Positions 6,695 through 13,980 of a stretch of DNA of 13,980 nucleotides are shown in pieces (position 1 is the stretch's first letter; every line of letters starts with the position of its first letter). The notes below the pieces were generated by a model. That model had not been told where the DNA came from and searched no databases. It saw only the letters and a program-made list of their open reading frames with translations. The stretch lies in assembly GCA_002307095.1 (NCBI GenBank), contig DBTO01000263.1:13826-27805 (forward strand), in the 5' to 3' direction. A program made the position numbers and the translations under genes. Source of the DNA: Sulfurospirillum sp. UBA1314. GTDB taxonomy: Bacteria; Campylobacterota; Campylobacteria; Campylobacterales; Sulfurospirillaceae.

Positions 6695-7038
6695 AGAAGC
6701 GAGATCGAATTGACACAATGGCGCGTGTTTTTTTGCGTTAAGTGCTCACCCTCAAAGACATGTCCTAAGTGCGCTCCACACGCATTGCAGAGGATTTCAG
6801 TGCGTCTACCATCGCGGTCGGTTTCGCGCTTAATCGCCCCTTTGATCTCATCATCAAAACTGGGCCAGCCACAACCCGAATCAAACTTGTCAGACGAGGT
6901 ATAAAGGGGTGCATTGCACTGTTTGCAGTGGTAAACGCCTGCTTCATGAAAGCTATTGTATTGCCCAGAATAGGGCATTTCTGTACCTTTGTGAAGGATG
7001 ACACGCTCTTCTTCAGGGCTAAGGGAACGAAGCGTCAT
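6673..7038 (-). CDS. msrB: Peptide-methionine (R)-S-oxide reductase
   Basis: MsrB reduces the R form of methionine sulfoxide in damaged proteins, using a catalytic Cys recycled by thioredoxin. The 121-residue protein is a complete single SelR domain: zinc Cys pairs CKQC (38/41) and CNAC (84/87), SGCGWPSF (55-61, with Cys56), GAHLGHVF (88-95), and the catalytic Cys108 in RHCVNSIS near the end. The catalytic position is Cys, not selenocysteine. The start at 7038 follows AAAGGAGTCCTT at ideal spacing. The same frame is open 23 codons further up to 7107, but that extension has no ribosome site and is not part of the family. There is no signal peptide, so it is cytoplasmic. It appears to be its own transcription unit between ktrA and the CNNM gene. 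Confidence 0.95.
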   Translation of the reverse strand: MTLRSLSPEEERVILHKGTEMPYSGQYNSFHEAGVYHCKQCNAPLYTSSDKFDSGCGWPSFDDEIKGAIKRETDRDGRRTEILCNACGAHLGHVFEGEHLTQKNTRHCVNSISLLFVSETK

Positions 7039-7109
7039 AAGGACTCCTTTGGCGTGTGATGAAAAATAGTGCAATGGCGTTTGAAAAATCGTTGAAAACG
7101 AGCTCAAAA

Positions 7110-7168
7110 CCTCTTTACATGTAAAACGTTATAACGATTTTGTGCTAAAAGAGGCTTTACATGTAAAG
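7110..7168 (-). repeat. Two TTTACATGTAAA palindromes in inverted GAGG context downstream of ktrA (possible terminator)
   Basis: The 131-bp gap between msrB and ktrA holds two full palindromes (7114-7125 and 7156-7167). CCTCTTT (7110-7116) and AAAGAGG (7148-7154) can pair around a 31-base loop that contains a further perfect palindrome, CGTTATAACG (7127-7136). Read in the - direction the second arm is followed by TTTT, so this may end the ktr transcript. The right-hand copy keeps AAAGAGGCTTTACATGTAAAG, three quarters of the 5443-5470 terminator. I see no convincing msrB promoter in the rest of the gap. Confidence 0.5.
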
Positions 7169-7169
7169 A

Positions 7170-7832
7170 TTAGCTCTCCGATTTGGTGAGGTTTCTCAGC
7201 TTCTCTATAAAGGTTTTTTTACCGATAAACGAGAGCATGTCATTTTCGCGAATTTTGTAGGTTTTATCGACATCGAACGTCCAGTTATCTCTGGTTTTGC
7301 AAGCAATTAGATGGATCTCATTTTCAAACATCAGTTCGATCTCTTGCACCATTTTACCAATAAGAGATTTGGTGACGGTAAACTTTGCGATTTTGATCGT
7401 GCTGCTAAAATCAATCTGGTCGATGACCACATTTCCGACAAGGTTTTCCACCAGTTTTTTAGCCGATTCTCGTTCAGGATAGATGACTTTAAACGCCCCT
7501 AAGCGTGCTAAAATCTCGCCATGTGTGAGCGTAATCGCTTTGGCGATGATGGTTTTGTTGTCCAACTCTTTAAGCGCCATCAGGGTTAAAATACTCGCCT
7601 CAATGTTCTCGCCAATACTGATAATAACCGTATCGAGTCCCACAACGCCCGCTTCTTGAAGGGCTTTGATGTCTGTGCTGTCTAAAATGAGTGCGTCTTC
7701 GATGTAGTCGCTGATCAGTTGAATTTTATGCGGATCGTTGTCAATGGCGATGATGTCCATGCCTTGCTCGGCTAAACCTTTGGCGATGTGAAAGCCAAAT
7801 TTCCCCAAACCTATAACGGCGTATGTTTTCAT
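7170..7832 (-). CDS. Potassium channel gating subunit, KtrA/TrkA-type RCK protein
   Basis: This 220-residue cytoplasmic protein has the layout of KtrA: an RCK_N Rossmann domain (about 1-125) with GLGKFG at 8-13 and the acidic strand end Asp31 in IAIDND, which bind NAD(H) or adenine nucleotides, followed by an RCK_C domain (about 135-217). Full TrkA has two such pairs and about 450 residues; one pair points to the Ktr type. KtrA forms an octameric ring that gates the membrane subunit in response to ATP/ADP or c-di-AMP-like ligands in different bacteria. Its start overlaps the stop of the channel gene by 4 bp (ATGA), a typical ktrB-ktrA pair. A palindrome copy sits three bases past the stop. 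Confidence 0.92.
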   Translation of the reverse strand: MKTYAVIGLGKFGFHIAKGLAEQGMDIIAIDNDPHKIQLISDYIEDALILDSTDIKALQEAGVVGLDTVIISIGENIEASILTLMALKELDNKTIIAKAITLTHGEILARLGAFKVIYPERESAKKLVENLVGNVVIDQIDFSSTIKIAKFTVTKSLIGKMVQEIELMFENEIHLIACKTRDNWTFDVDKTYKIRENDMLSFIGKKTFIEKLRNLTKSES

Positions 7833-9160
7833 AATAAAATCCTTCCTTCTGGGTATTGAACGTGTTTGATCTTTTCTCTGCCGATGATGAGAAATCCAAC
7901 GGCAAAAATGCCCATTCGTCCGATGAGCATGAGGGCTATGATGATGGATTTGCCAAAAGGGCTAAAGTGGTCTGAGAGGCTTAAAACATCGCCGTTGCCC
8001 ACTGAAACACCCACCGTACAAAACGCGGAGACGACCTCAAAGAGCGTTTTCATAAAGTTCGTGTGCTGAGTTTCAACGAGAATAACAGTGGAGGTAATGG
8101 CAATGAATGAAGCGACCAAAATGATGGCAGAAGAGCGGTTGATAACCTCTTGTGTGATAGTGCGTTTAAAGGCATGCGGCGCTTGGTTACTGATCTTGAT
8201 CGTATGAATGGTTGCGATGATGAGCACAGCAACCGTGGTGATTTTAATACCACCTGCGGTACTGCCAGCTCCTCCGCCGATCATCATGTAAATGGTTGAG
8301 CAAAAAAGCGACGCGTCACTTAGCTGGGAGAGATCAAGACTGTTAAAGCCAGAGGTTCTAAAGTTAACCGAGAGGAAAAAACTGTTTAACACAGAGTGAT
8401 ACAGCGACATATGCGCAAAAACACCGTTGTTGTCCCACTCAATGGCTAAGAAAAGCAGCGTGCCTGAGACGATGAGAATCAGCGTTCCCACAAGGGTGAT
8501 TTTGGTGTGAGCCGAGAGCATAAAGCGTTTATGCGTTGCTTTGGCATGAAGCTCCACCAAGACTAAGTAACCCACACCTCCTAAAATAATCAAAAAAGCG
8601 ATCGTGACTAAAACGGTAAAATCGGTTTGGTACCCCAAGAGATTTTCACGAAAGGTTGAAAACCCAGCATTGTTAAATGCGGCAACCGAGTGAAAAATGC
8701 CCTGCCAGATCGCTTTATTAAGAGGCATATGGGTCGCAAAACGCATCGTCAGGATGAATGCACCCAGTGATTCGATGATGAGCGTAAAGAGAAAAACCTT
8801 TTTGAGAAAACTTTGAATGTCGAGATTGTGTGCGTAATTGAGTGAGTCTTTTGCCATGTTTTTTTCATGAATGGTGAGGTTTTTTTTCATAAACAAGAAG
8901 AAGAGGGTGACGATACTCATATACCCAACCCCACCCACTTGCATCAAAATCAAAATCACGCATTGTCCAAAAAACGTAAAGGCTTCAGGGGTACTTTTAA
9001 CAATCAGCCCTGTCACGCATGTCGCAGATGTCGCGGTAAAAAATGCGTCGATGAAGGCGAGTTTTCCCACATGCGCAAAGGGAAGCATGAGTACAATGGC
9101 GCCTATAAAAACGACGGTAAGATAACTAAAAAAGATAACCCGTAAGGTCTTTTGATTCAT
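7829..9160 (-). CDS. Potassium uptake channel subunit, KtrB/TrkH family
   Basis: This 443-residue integral membrane protein has four membrane-pore-membrane repeats. The four filter segments are visible: TCVTG (47-51), AFNNAGF (161-167), NFRTSGF (266-272) and AFCTVGV (379-385), each with the conserved Gly that lines the potassium site. The IGGGAGSTAGGIK stretch (294-306) is the intramembrane gating loop region typical of KtrB/TrkH. The length fits KtrB (about 450) better than TrkH (about 480). Potassium uptake driven by sodium or proton gradient is the family function. ATGA overlaps join it to the response regulator gene upstream and to ktrA downstream, so sensor, regulator, pore and gate are made from one message. 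Confidence 0.94.
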   Translation of the reverse strand: MNQKTLRVIFFSYLTVVFIGAIVLMLPFAHVGKLAFIDAFFTATSATCVTGLIVKSTPEAFTFFGQCVILILMQVGGVGYMSIVTLFFLFMKKNLTIHEKNMAKDSLNYAHNLDIQSFLKKVFLFTLIIESLGAFILTMRFATHMPLNKAIWQGIFHSVAAFNNAGFSTFRENLLGYQTDFTVLVTIAFLIILGGVGYLVLVELHAKATHKRFMLSAHTKITLVGTLILIVSGTLLFLAIEWDNNGVFAHMSLYHSVLNSFFLSVNFRTSGFNSLDLSQLSDASLFCSTIYMMIGGGAGSTAGGIKITTVAVLIIATIHTIKISNQAPHAFKRTITQEVINRSSAIILVASFIAITSTVILVETQHTNFMKTLFEVVSAFCTVGVSVGNGDVLSLSDHFSPFGKSIIIALMLIGRMGIFAVGFLIIGREKIKHVQYPEGRILL

Positions 9161-9861
9161 TCATTTCCTTTTACGTCGTTGCATGAGAAGCGATACCCAA
9201 TGCTGGATTCGGTCGTAATGTACTCAGGTCTGGTCGAACTTTTTTCAATCTTTTTGCGCAACGAGTTGATATAAGTCCTAAGATACTGCATCTCATTTTG
9301 GTACCCCACTCCCCACACCTCTTTAAGGATATGTCGATGAGGTAGGACTTTATTGGCATTTTGCATCAAATAACGCAGAAGATTATACTCTGTTGGCGTG
9401 AGTTTTAAAAGAGAGCCTTTAAGGGTGACCTCTTTTTTGGTAAAATCGATTGTAATATCTTTACATGTAAGAATCTCATGGGAAATTTCATGATGGACGC
9501 GTCTGAGTGTCGAGCGCACACGCGCAAGCAGTTCGCTGGTCGAAAAAGGCTTGGTCACATAATCATCTGCACCCAAATCAAGCGCTGCGATAATCTCTTT
9601 TTCTTCACTGCGAGCGGAGAGGACAATGATGGGCATTTTACTCGCTTTGCGAACCTCTTGGATGAGTTTTTTACCATCCCCATCCGGAAGCCCAAGATCG
9701 AGGATGATGAGCATAGGATTGTGGCTGATGTATTCGCGTTTTGCGAGCGCTAAGGTATTGGCATAGCGTGTTTTATATCCGTATTCAAACAAGGATATGG
9801 TTAGAAGTTTGGAGATGGCTTCATCGTCCTCAACGATTAAAATAAGCTCGTTTGTGTTCAT
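9157..9861 (-). CDS. OmpR-family response regulator, KdpE-like
   Basis: This 234-residue DNA-binding response regulator has a receiver domain (about 6-118) with acidic pocket Glu11/Asp12/Asp13, phosphoacceptor Asp55 in ILDLGLPDGDG, Ser82 and Lys104 in VTKPF, followed by a winged-helix output domain (about 135-230) with the PTEYNLLRYL and GYRF motifs. LGLPDGDGKKLI and the ALDLGADDYVTKPF stretch are close to KdpE. It lies between a KdpD-like kinase and ktrB with ATGA overlaps on both sides, so it most likely controls this same operon in response to low potassium or turgor. No kdpFABC genes are present. Coding sequence near codon 130 contains a palindrome copy. Confidence 0.93.
   Translation of the reverse strand: MNTNELILIVEDDEAISKLLTISLFEYGYKTRYANTLALAKREYISHNPMLIILDLGLPDGDGKKLIQEVRKASKMPIIVLSARSEEKEIIAALDLGADDYVTKPFSTSELLARVRSTLRRVHHEISHEILTCKDITIDFTKKEVTLKGSLLKLTPTEYNLLRYLMQNANKVLPHRHILKEVWGVGYQNEMQYLRTYINSLRKKIEKSSTRPEYITTESSIGYRFSCNDVKGNE
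9461..9470. repeat. TTACATGTAA palindrome copy
   Basis: Inside the response regulator gene, in the linker between receiver and DNA-binding domain; read as Thr-Cys-Lys on the - strand. Confidence 0.75.
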
Positions 9862-10877
9862 TCTATCTCTTTTTGCAGTTGAATCAGCTGTTTAAGTTTT
9901 GGCAACGTTATCTCAAAACAGACGCCATTTTCGTGGTTGTACGCTTTGATTTTGCCATGATGTGCGGCTACGATGCTTTGGCAAATGAAAAGTCCAATGC
10001 CACTACCTGAAATATCTTTCGCGTTTTCAAGGCGGTAAAATTTATCGAAAATGGTCTCTAGATTTTGCTCTTTAAGCGGATTGCTTTCATTAAAAAAGGT
10101 GAGTTTAACGCTTTTGGGTTCTTGGTTGATGGAGACACTGATCTGTTTGGTTTGGTTGGAGTATTTAAACGCATTGTCTAAAAGGTTGGCAAAAAGACGT
10201 ACCAAAAGATTATAATCGCCCCAGAAAAGATCCAATTTAGCGTCTACATGTAAACGCAAAGAGCGTTGAATCTGGGCTTCATTAAAATCTTGCAAAGCAA
10301 CGCCTAAAATATCTTCCAGATCGCACCATTCCATCTTCAACTCTAGGTGTTTGTCTTTAAGGCGCGCGTTGTCTAAAAGATTGTTAATGAGGCGGTTCAT
10401 TCTATCTGAGCCATTTTTGATCTCTTGAAGCAGCGTATTTTGAGTCTCTTCGCTCATTTTTCGATCTTCCAACAGCAGTGTAATGGAACCCAAAATGGAA
10501 GAGAGTGGGGTTTTAAGGTCGTGCGAGAGGGTGTTGAGCAAAATCTCTCGTATCTCATTGGTTTGGATTTTTTTCGCTTGCGCAGTGATGATGTAGCCCA
10601 CCAGTAAAAAAATGGCAAAACTCCAGAGATAAATCGCGTCGTGTACGCTGAAGCTATAAACGGGGGGAACATACAAAACATTAAAGAGTAAAATGGCAAT
10701 AAAAGCAATCAAAGCCGTGGCAGAGAAGTTACCACGCAGGGCAACAACAATGATGGGAATGAGATGAATGAGAGCAATGTTCACTAACTCCAAATAGTCT
10801 CGAAAAAGGGTGCTGATAACGGTTACACCTGCGAGTACTATCAAAGCGGTTATAATATAGTTGTAGCGATGAAACAC
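9858..10877 (-). CDS. Membrane sensor histidine kinase, KdpD C-terminal-half-like
   Basis: This 339-residue kinase corresponds to the C-terminal part of KdpD. Residues 5-100 form the four-helix DUF4118 membrane domain (helices near 7-24, 32-48, 52-70 and 82-99). HisKA follows with the phosphorylated His119 in LNTLSHDLKTPLSS, then the HATPase domain with the N box NLLDNAFKYS (Asn235) and the GSGIGL G box (291-296). The large N-terminal KdpD and USP-like sensor domains of classic KdpD (about 900 residues) are absent, and the gene starts directly at the membrane domain. The start is GTG at 10877, with GAGGA six bases upstream; no ATG is in frame nearby. The stop overlaps the regulator start in ATGA. 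It is the first gene of the four-gene potassium operon. Confidence 0.92.
   Translation of the reverse strand: MFHRYNYIITALIVLAGVTVISTLFRDYLELVNIALIHLIPIIVVALRGNFSATALIAFIAILLFNVLYVPPVYSFSVHDAIYLWSFAIFLLVGYIITAQAKKIQTNEIREILLNTLSHDLKTPLSSILGSITLLLEDRKMSEETQNTLLQEIKNGSDRMNRLINNLLDNARLKDKHLELKMEWCDLEDILGVALQDFNEAQIQRSLRLHVDAKLDLFWGDYNLLVRLFANLLDNAFKYSNQTKQISVSINQEPKSVKLTFFNESNPLKEQNLETIFDKFYRLENAKDISGSGIGLFICQSIVAAHHGKIKAYNHENGVCFEITLPKLKQLIQLQKEIE
10245..10254. repeat. TACATGTAAA palindrome copy
   Basis: Inside the sensor kinase gene, between HisKA and HATPase motifs; read as Leu-His-Val on the - strand. Confidence 0.7.
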
Positions 10878-10905
10878 GCTTTATCCTCATGGTCTGTTTA
10901 AGGTG

Positions 10906-10911
10906 ATTATA
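10906..10911 (-). promoter_or_regulatory. -10 element for the KdpD-like/ktr operon
   Basis: TATAAT reads on the - strand in the context CTCTATAATCACC, 28 bases upstream of the GTG start. There is no clear -35 at standard spacing; the upstream stretch is a T run. The 118-bp space to the receptor gene is shared by divergent promoters, and a KdpE-like operator might lie here, but I see no obvious direct repeat. Confidence 0.55.
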
Positions 10912-10940
10912 GAGCAGAATCCATCAAAAAGTTATCAAAT

Positions 10941-10969
10941 TTGCCACTTTGTTACTTTTAGGATAAAAT
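10941..10969 (+). promoter_or_regulatory. Sigma-70-type promoter for the TonB receptor gene
   Basis: TTGCCA (10941-10946) and TAAAAT (10964-10969) are separated by exactly 17 bases, each differing from the consensus in one position. The promoter lies 27 bases upstream of the ATG, so the untranslated leader is short. No Fur-box-like palindrome is evident on inspection. Confidence 0.6.
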
Positions 10970-10995
10970 TGTTTTCCAAATTTTAAGGAGAATGA

Positions 10996-12999
10996 ATGAA
11001 AAATCTCAAAGGTTTTCGAGGAAAGTATTTCAGCCTAGCCGCGATACTTGCTTTAAATGCTACATTAACTTTGGCAAGCGATGTTCAAAGTGTTGTAGAC
11101 ACTGAAAAGCAACTCTCTACGCCAAAAGCTGAAGCATCCGCGGAATCAACAGAAGTGCTCGAAGAAAGCAGCGCCCCTGTTGTGGTGATCTCGAAAAAGA
11201 TCAAAGAACAAAAGTCTGAAGTTTACACCGCTTCTAAATCCTTGGTCAGTGCGACCAACGTCACCGATAATGTTAGCATTATCACCTCCGAAGAACTCTC
11301 TCTCAAAGGCATCACATCTGTTGTTGAAGCGCTCAATACCATTGCAGGTCTTAGCTTTACTTCCAATGGTGGGCTTGGCAAATCAACTGCTGTAACGATG
11401 CAAGGTATGGCAAATCAATATATTCTCTTAATGGTGGATGGTGTGCGTTACAATGACCCGAGTGCGCTTTTAGGCGATGCAGATTTTAGCCATCTTTTAG
11501 TCGGTGATATTGAGCGTATTGAAGTGATCAAAGGAGCACAAAGCGGTGTGTGGGGAGCAGACGCGGCTGCTGGTGTTATTAATATCATCACAAAAAATTC
11601 CCAAAATGGTACGCATGCAAGTGCCGGTGTTGAAGTTGGAAGTTACGGGCATAAAAGTGTGAACACATCGGTTTCCCATAAAACCGATAAACTCGATGTC
11701 ATGCTCTCTGTTCAACGCATTACTGAAGATGGCTTTACAACGTATGCGCCAAGAGGCGAAAAAATTAATCAATATGAAGATGATGCCTATCGAAATACAA
11801 CGCTAAATCTCAAAATGGGTTACTGGATTGATGAGCGTAACCGCGTTGAAGCAGGATACCATGATGTCAATGCGATGAGCAATTATGATGATTTTGGCAA
11901 TCCAAATAGTGCGCAACACACCGATGCCCATCTGCAATCGGCATACTTAACTTATAAATATTTTACTACTAACCATGCGATTGAAACAACGCTGTCTCAA
12001 AGCTCCTTTCATAAAAAAGAGTTGGATGCTTCGTATACAGGCGATTTAAATGATTATCAAGGCAAAGTGCCTTCCATAGAGCTTAAAGATACATGGAAAT
12101 ATTATGATAACAGCTCTTTAGTGTTAGGAACTTCGTATGAAAAACGAGAACTGACCTACACAGCAATAGGCGATAGTGAAAAAGAGCGCGATGAAAACTC
12201 TAAAGCCCTTTACATGAACAATACCAATCGATTTGGCAACATCATCTTAACGGAGGCGTTGCGTTATGATAGCTTTAGTGCCTTTGAGGACAAAGTAACG
12301 GGTAAAATTGGTGCAAAATACCTCTTTAGTGATCAATTCAATATCTATACCAACTACGGTACCGCGTATAAAACACCTTCGATGTTTGAGATGATCTATC
12401 CGTGGTCAAGTTATGGAATTAGTAATTTTGATCTTAAGCCTGAGAATATTAAAAGTTTTAATGTTGGCTTACAATATGCTGGATTCAATGTCAACATTTT
12501 TAGAAATGAAATCGAAGACATGATTGATGCGCAGCTTAACTCTTCGTGGAAATATCAATACGTCAATATCGATGGAACATCCGTCATGAAAGGTATCGAG
12601 CTCTCGTATGAGCAGCAACTCCTTCAATCTTTACTGATGGGGGCAAACTACACGTATGTGGATGCTAAAGGTGAAGATGGAGAGAGACTTAAAAAACGAC
12701 CGCGTTATCAAAGTACCATTTATGCAACCTACATGCCAACGAGTAAGCTTAAAATCAATGTAAATGGTACCTATATTGGTTCACGCTCCGATGTTTCAAT
12801 TGACCCGAATAGCTATGCTCAATCACCTGTTGATACCGGAAACTATTTTGTTGCCAATACCAAAGTGAGTTATCAAGTAGATAAAATATGGAATGTCTAT
12901 GTCAAAGCCAATAACTTGCTTGATCGCTACTATCAAACTGTCGATGGTTATGCAACGGCAGGACGAAGTTATTATGCAGGTGTTGAGGCGAAATTCTAA
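10996..12999 (+). CDS. TonB-dependent outer membrane receptor, BtuB/CirA-like
   Basis: This 667-residue outer-membrane receptor has a signal peptide (1-27, basic start, hydrophobic LAAILALNATLTLA, likely cut after Ala27). A low-complexity acidic linker follows (about 28-60), with a possible TonB box in APVVVISKK (60-68). The plug domain (about 83-200) shows the LMVDGVRYNDP and IERIEVIKGAQSGVWGADAAAGVINIITK-type signatures. The rest is a beta barrel ending VEAKF, with the C-terminal Phe needed for barrel assembly, and NNLLDRYYQTVDGYATAGRS near the end as in BtuB and catecholate receptors. Barrel length fits CirA/BtuB-type proteins. Uptake of a corrinoid, siderophore or heme is driven by TonB; the sequence does not decide which. 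AAGGAG lies five bases before the ATG. The stop overlaps the start of the next gene by one base. Confidence 0.93.
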   Translation: MKNLKGFRGKYFSLAAILALNATLTLASDVQSVVDTEKQLSTPKAEASAESTEVLEESSAPVVVISKKIKEQKSEVYTASKSLVSATNVTDNVSIITSEELSLKGITSVVEALNTIAGLSFTSNGGLGKSTAVTMQGMANQYILLMVDGVRYNDPSALLGDADFSHLLVGDIERIEVIKGAQSGVWGADAAAGVINIITKNSQNGTHASAGVEVGSYGHKSVNTSVSHKTDKLDVMLSVQRITEDGFTTYAPRGEKINQYEDDAYRNTTLNLKMGYWIDERNRVEAGYHDVNAMSNYDDFGNPNSAQHTDAHLQSAYLTYKYFTTNHAIETTLSQSSFHKKELDASYTGDLNDYQGKVPSIELKDTWKYYDNSSLVLGTSYEKRELTYTAIGDSEKERDENSKALYMNNTNRFGNIILTEALRYDSFSAFEDKVTGKIGAKYLFSDQFNIYTNYGTAYKTPSMFEMIYPWSSYGISNFDLKPENIKSFNVGLQYAGFNVNIFRNEIEDMIDAQLNSSWKYQYVNIDGTSVMKGIELSYEQQLLQSLLMGANYTYVDAKGEDGERLKKRPRYQSTIYATYMPTSKLKINVNGTYIGSRSDVSIDPNSYAQSPVDTGNYFVANTKVSYQVDKIWNVYVKANNLLDRYYQTVDGYATAGRSYYAGVEAKF

Positions 13000-13559
13000 T
13001 GAAACTAACCTTGCGACCCTACCTATGGTATAAACTGTTCAATTCCCTCTTTTTTGGGCTGGCAGTGGGGAGTGTTTTTGTGCTTTACACGCCGCTTGAG
13101 CCCTCTGTCTTTTCGCTTGGAGGCATTGGTCTTGCCATTGGTTTACTTGTGGTGGCAAAAATGTACGAGAAGATGATGAATCTTCTCGTTTTTTACCGCG
13201 TCACGCTCTTGGTAGAGTTTTTAACACTTGTCATCATTGTGAGTTTTCTCCTCTTTCGCTACAGCTATAGCAATGTTTTGTTTATCTACCTTTCATACCA
13301 GCTGATGTTTGTTTTTGGCAATTACCTGATGCGCATTGAAACGCTTGCTCTAAAGCGTACGATCTTGCTTTCGTTTGCAGATGTTCTCAAGCAAAAGGGT
13401 TATTTGATCGGTATGGTACTTTCATATCTGTTTTATAAAAGCATTGAATGGTGTGGGATTAGTGACAAACAAGAGCAAGTGTATGCTTTACATGTAGGAC
13501 TTTTGGTTATTCAAATCGTCATTATTTTGCTTGTTTTCAAAGCATTTCGTTCGCGTTAA
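12999..13559 (+). CDS. Six-helix inner-membrane protein of unknown function, MFS half-like
   Basis: I do not recognise a named family with certainty. The 186-residue protein has about six hydrophobic helices (near 12-30, 36-53, 62-86, 91-110, 134-148 and 163-183) and short basic loops such as AKMYEKMMNLLVFYR between helices 2 and 3. The spacing resembles the N-terminal half of a major facilitator transporter, though the classic motif A residues are not clear. The start overlaps the receptor stop in TAATG, so the two are translationally coupled. An inner-membrane partner for receptor-mediated uptake is a reasonable inference. No second half follows; the next gene is unrelated. The overlap and lack of internal stop argue against a decayed gene. 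Helix 6 coding sequence contains a palindrome copy. Confidence 0.75.
   Translation: MKLTLRPYLWYKLFNSLFFGLAVGSVFVLYTPLEPSVFSLGGIGLAIGLLVVAKMYEKMMNLLVFYRVTLLVEFLTLVIIVSFLLFRYSYSNVLFIYLSYQLMFVFGNYLMRIETLALKRTILLSFADVLKQKGYLIGMVLSYLFYKSIEWCGISDKQEQVYALHVGLLVIQIVIILLVFKAFRSR
13487..13496. repeat. TTTACATGTA palindrome copy
   Basis: Near the end of the six-helix membrane protein gene; read as Leu-His-Val in helix 6. Confidence 0.75.
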
Positions 13560-13618
13560 GCCTCTCTTTCAGGAAGCATAGATTACAATAAAGTAATTTT
13601 AAATGTTAAGGATTGTGC

Positions 13619-13980
13619 TTGCATCGTGAAGAGAACACGTTGTTTCATAGATTCATTGCGAGCTATGAACAGTATAAAGAGAAAAAAGCCTTTATCTATA
13701 CAATAGGCGATCAAGAGTTTGAAGTCAGTTACGAGAAATTATTTGAAGATGTTTTAATTCTTTCACGTGCTTTGAAAACCAAGAAGGTCATAAAAGGCTC
13801 TAAGGTGATGTTTTTGTGTGACAACCGCTATGAGTGGATGGTCACCGATCAAGCGTTGATCGCTCTTGGCGCCATTGGTATTCCAAGAGGTTGTGACACA
13901 CCCACACAAGAGTTGGAGTTTATTCTCTCCCATTCTGGTGCCGAATTTTTGATCATTGAAAATGAGAGTGTGTATGCAAG
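13619..13980 (+). CDS. Long-chain acyl-CoA synthetase, AMP-binding family (3' partial)
   Basis: The frame is open from a TTG at 13619 to the right edge (120 complete codons). TTG is the likely start: AAGGAT (13608-13613) sits five bases before it, no ATG is in frame until about codon 63, and homology begins at once. The segment KVMFLCDNRYEWMVTDQALI followed by ALGAIGIPRGCDTPTQELEF and ILSHSGAEFLIIEN is characteristic of the FAA1-type long-chain fatty acid CoA ligases (bacterial DNR.EW....LA..ALGAV..PRG.DT pattern). The ATP loop and catalytic parts lie beyond the window. The gap from the previous gene is 59 bases and holds a weak TACAAT (13584-13589) that could be a -10, so it may be a separate unit. 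Confidence 0.85.
   Translation, partial: MHREENTLFHRFIASYEQYKEKKAFIYTIGDQEFEVSYEKLFEDVLILSRALKTKKVIKGSKVMFLCDNRYEWMVTDQALIALGAIGIPRGCDTPTQELEFILSHSGAEFLIIENESVYA

Noticed and set aside
7039..7107. 23-residue N-terminal extension of MsrB
   Set aside because: It has no ribosome site and no family similarity, whereas ATG 7038 follows AAAGGAG at correct spacing.
7110..7168. CRISPR or mobile-element end formed by the two palindrome copies
   Set aside because: Only two short copies are present with unequal flanks, no spacer periodicity, no target-site duplication and no transposase; the motif also occurs singly throughout the window.
12207..12217. Additional palindrome copy in the receptor gene (CTTTACATGAA)
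   Set aside because: The right half is not symmetric (CATGAA instead of CATGTAAA), so it is not counted.

Overview
The window reads as a chromosomal piece of a free-living Campylobacterota (epsilonproteobacterial) genome. Sulfurospirillum or a close relative is my best guess, from the moderate A+T content, the dense operons, the style of the proteins and a strikingly repeated palindrome, TTTACATGTAAA. I could run no database search, so the taxonomic call is an inference. I see no rRNA, tRNA, CRISPR, transposase or phage gene.

Layout. (1) Positions 1-5444, + strand: a tightly packed operon with the tail of a small protein, a Cys-rich radical SAM enzyme (TrsS-like), a PaaK/coenzyme F390 synthetase-like adenylate-forming ligase, an XdhC-family molybdoenzyme maturation factor, a MocA-like nucleotidyltransferase fused to an HD phosphohydrolase domain, and a histidine phosphatase. 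As I remember it, this matches the gene set around DVU1551-DVU1555 of Desulfovibrio vulgaris, a conserved group with no settled function that probably builds or loads a modified molybdenum cofactor. It ends at a 28-bp perfect palindrome that also serves the convergent gene. (2) 5484-7038, - strand: a CNNM/CBS membrane protein preceded by a candidate 21-codon leader ORF, then msrB. (3) 7170-10877, - strand: four genes joined by 4-bp ATGA overlaps, giving a KdpD-like sensor kinase, a KdpE-like response regulator, a KtrB/TrkH potassium channel subunit and a KtrA/TrkA gating subunit. This is a potassium uptake operon with its own two-component system. (4) 10996-13559, + strand: a TonB-dependent receptor and a six-helix inner-membrane protein that overlap by one base. 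(5) 13619 to the edge, + strand: the start of a long-chain acyl-CoA synthetase with a TTG start.

The most interesting points are the partly uncharacterised cofactor operon, the palindrome (11 copies of its TACATGTA core in 14 kb, in genes and between them, read in two coding frames), and the leader ORF in front of the CNNM gene, which carries an Glu-Pro-Asp run like that of the MgtL magnesium-sensing leader peptide.
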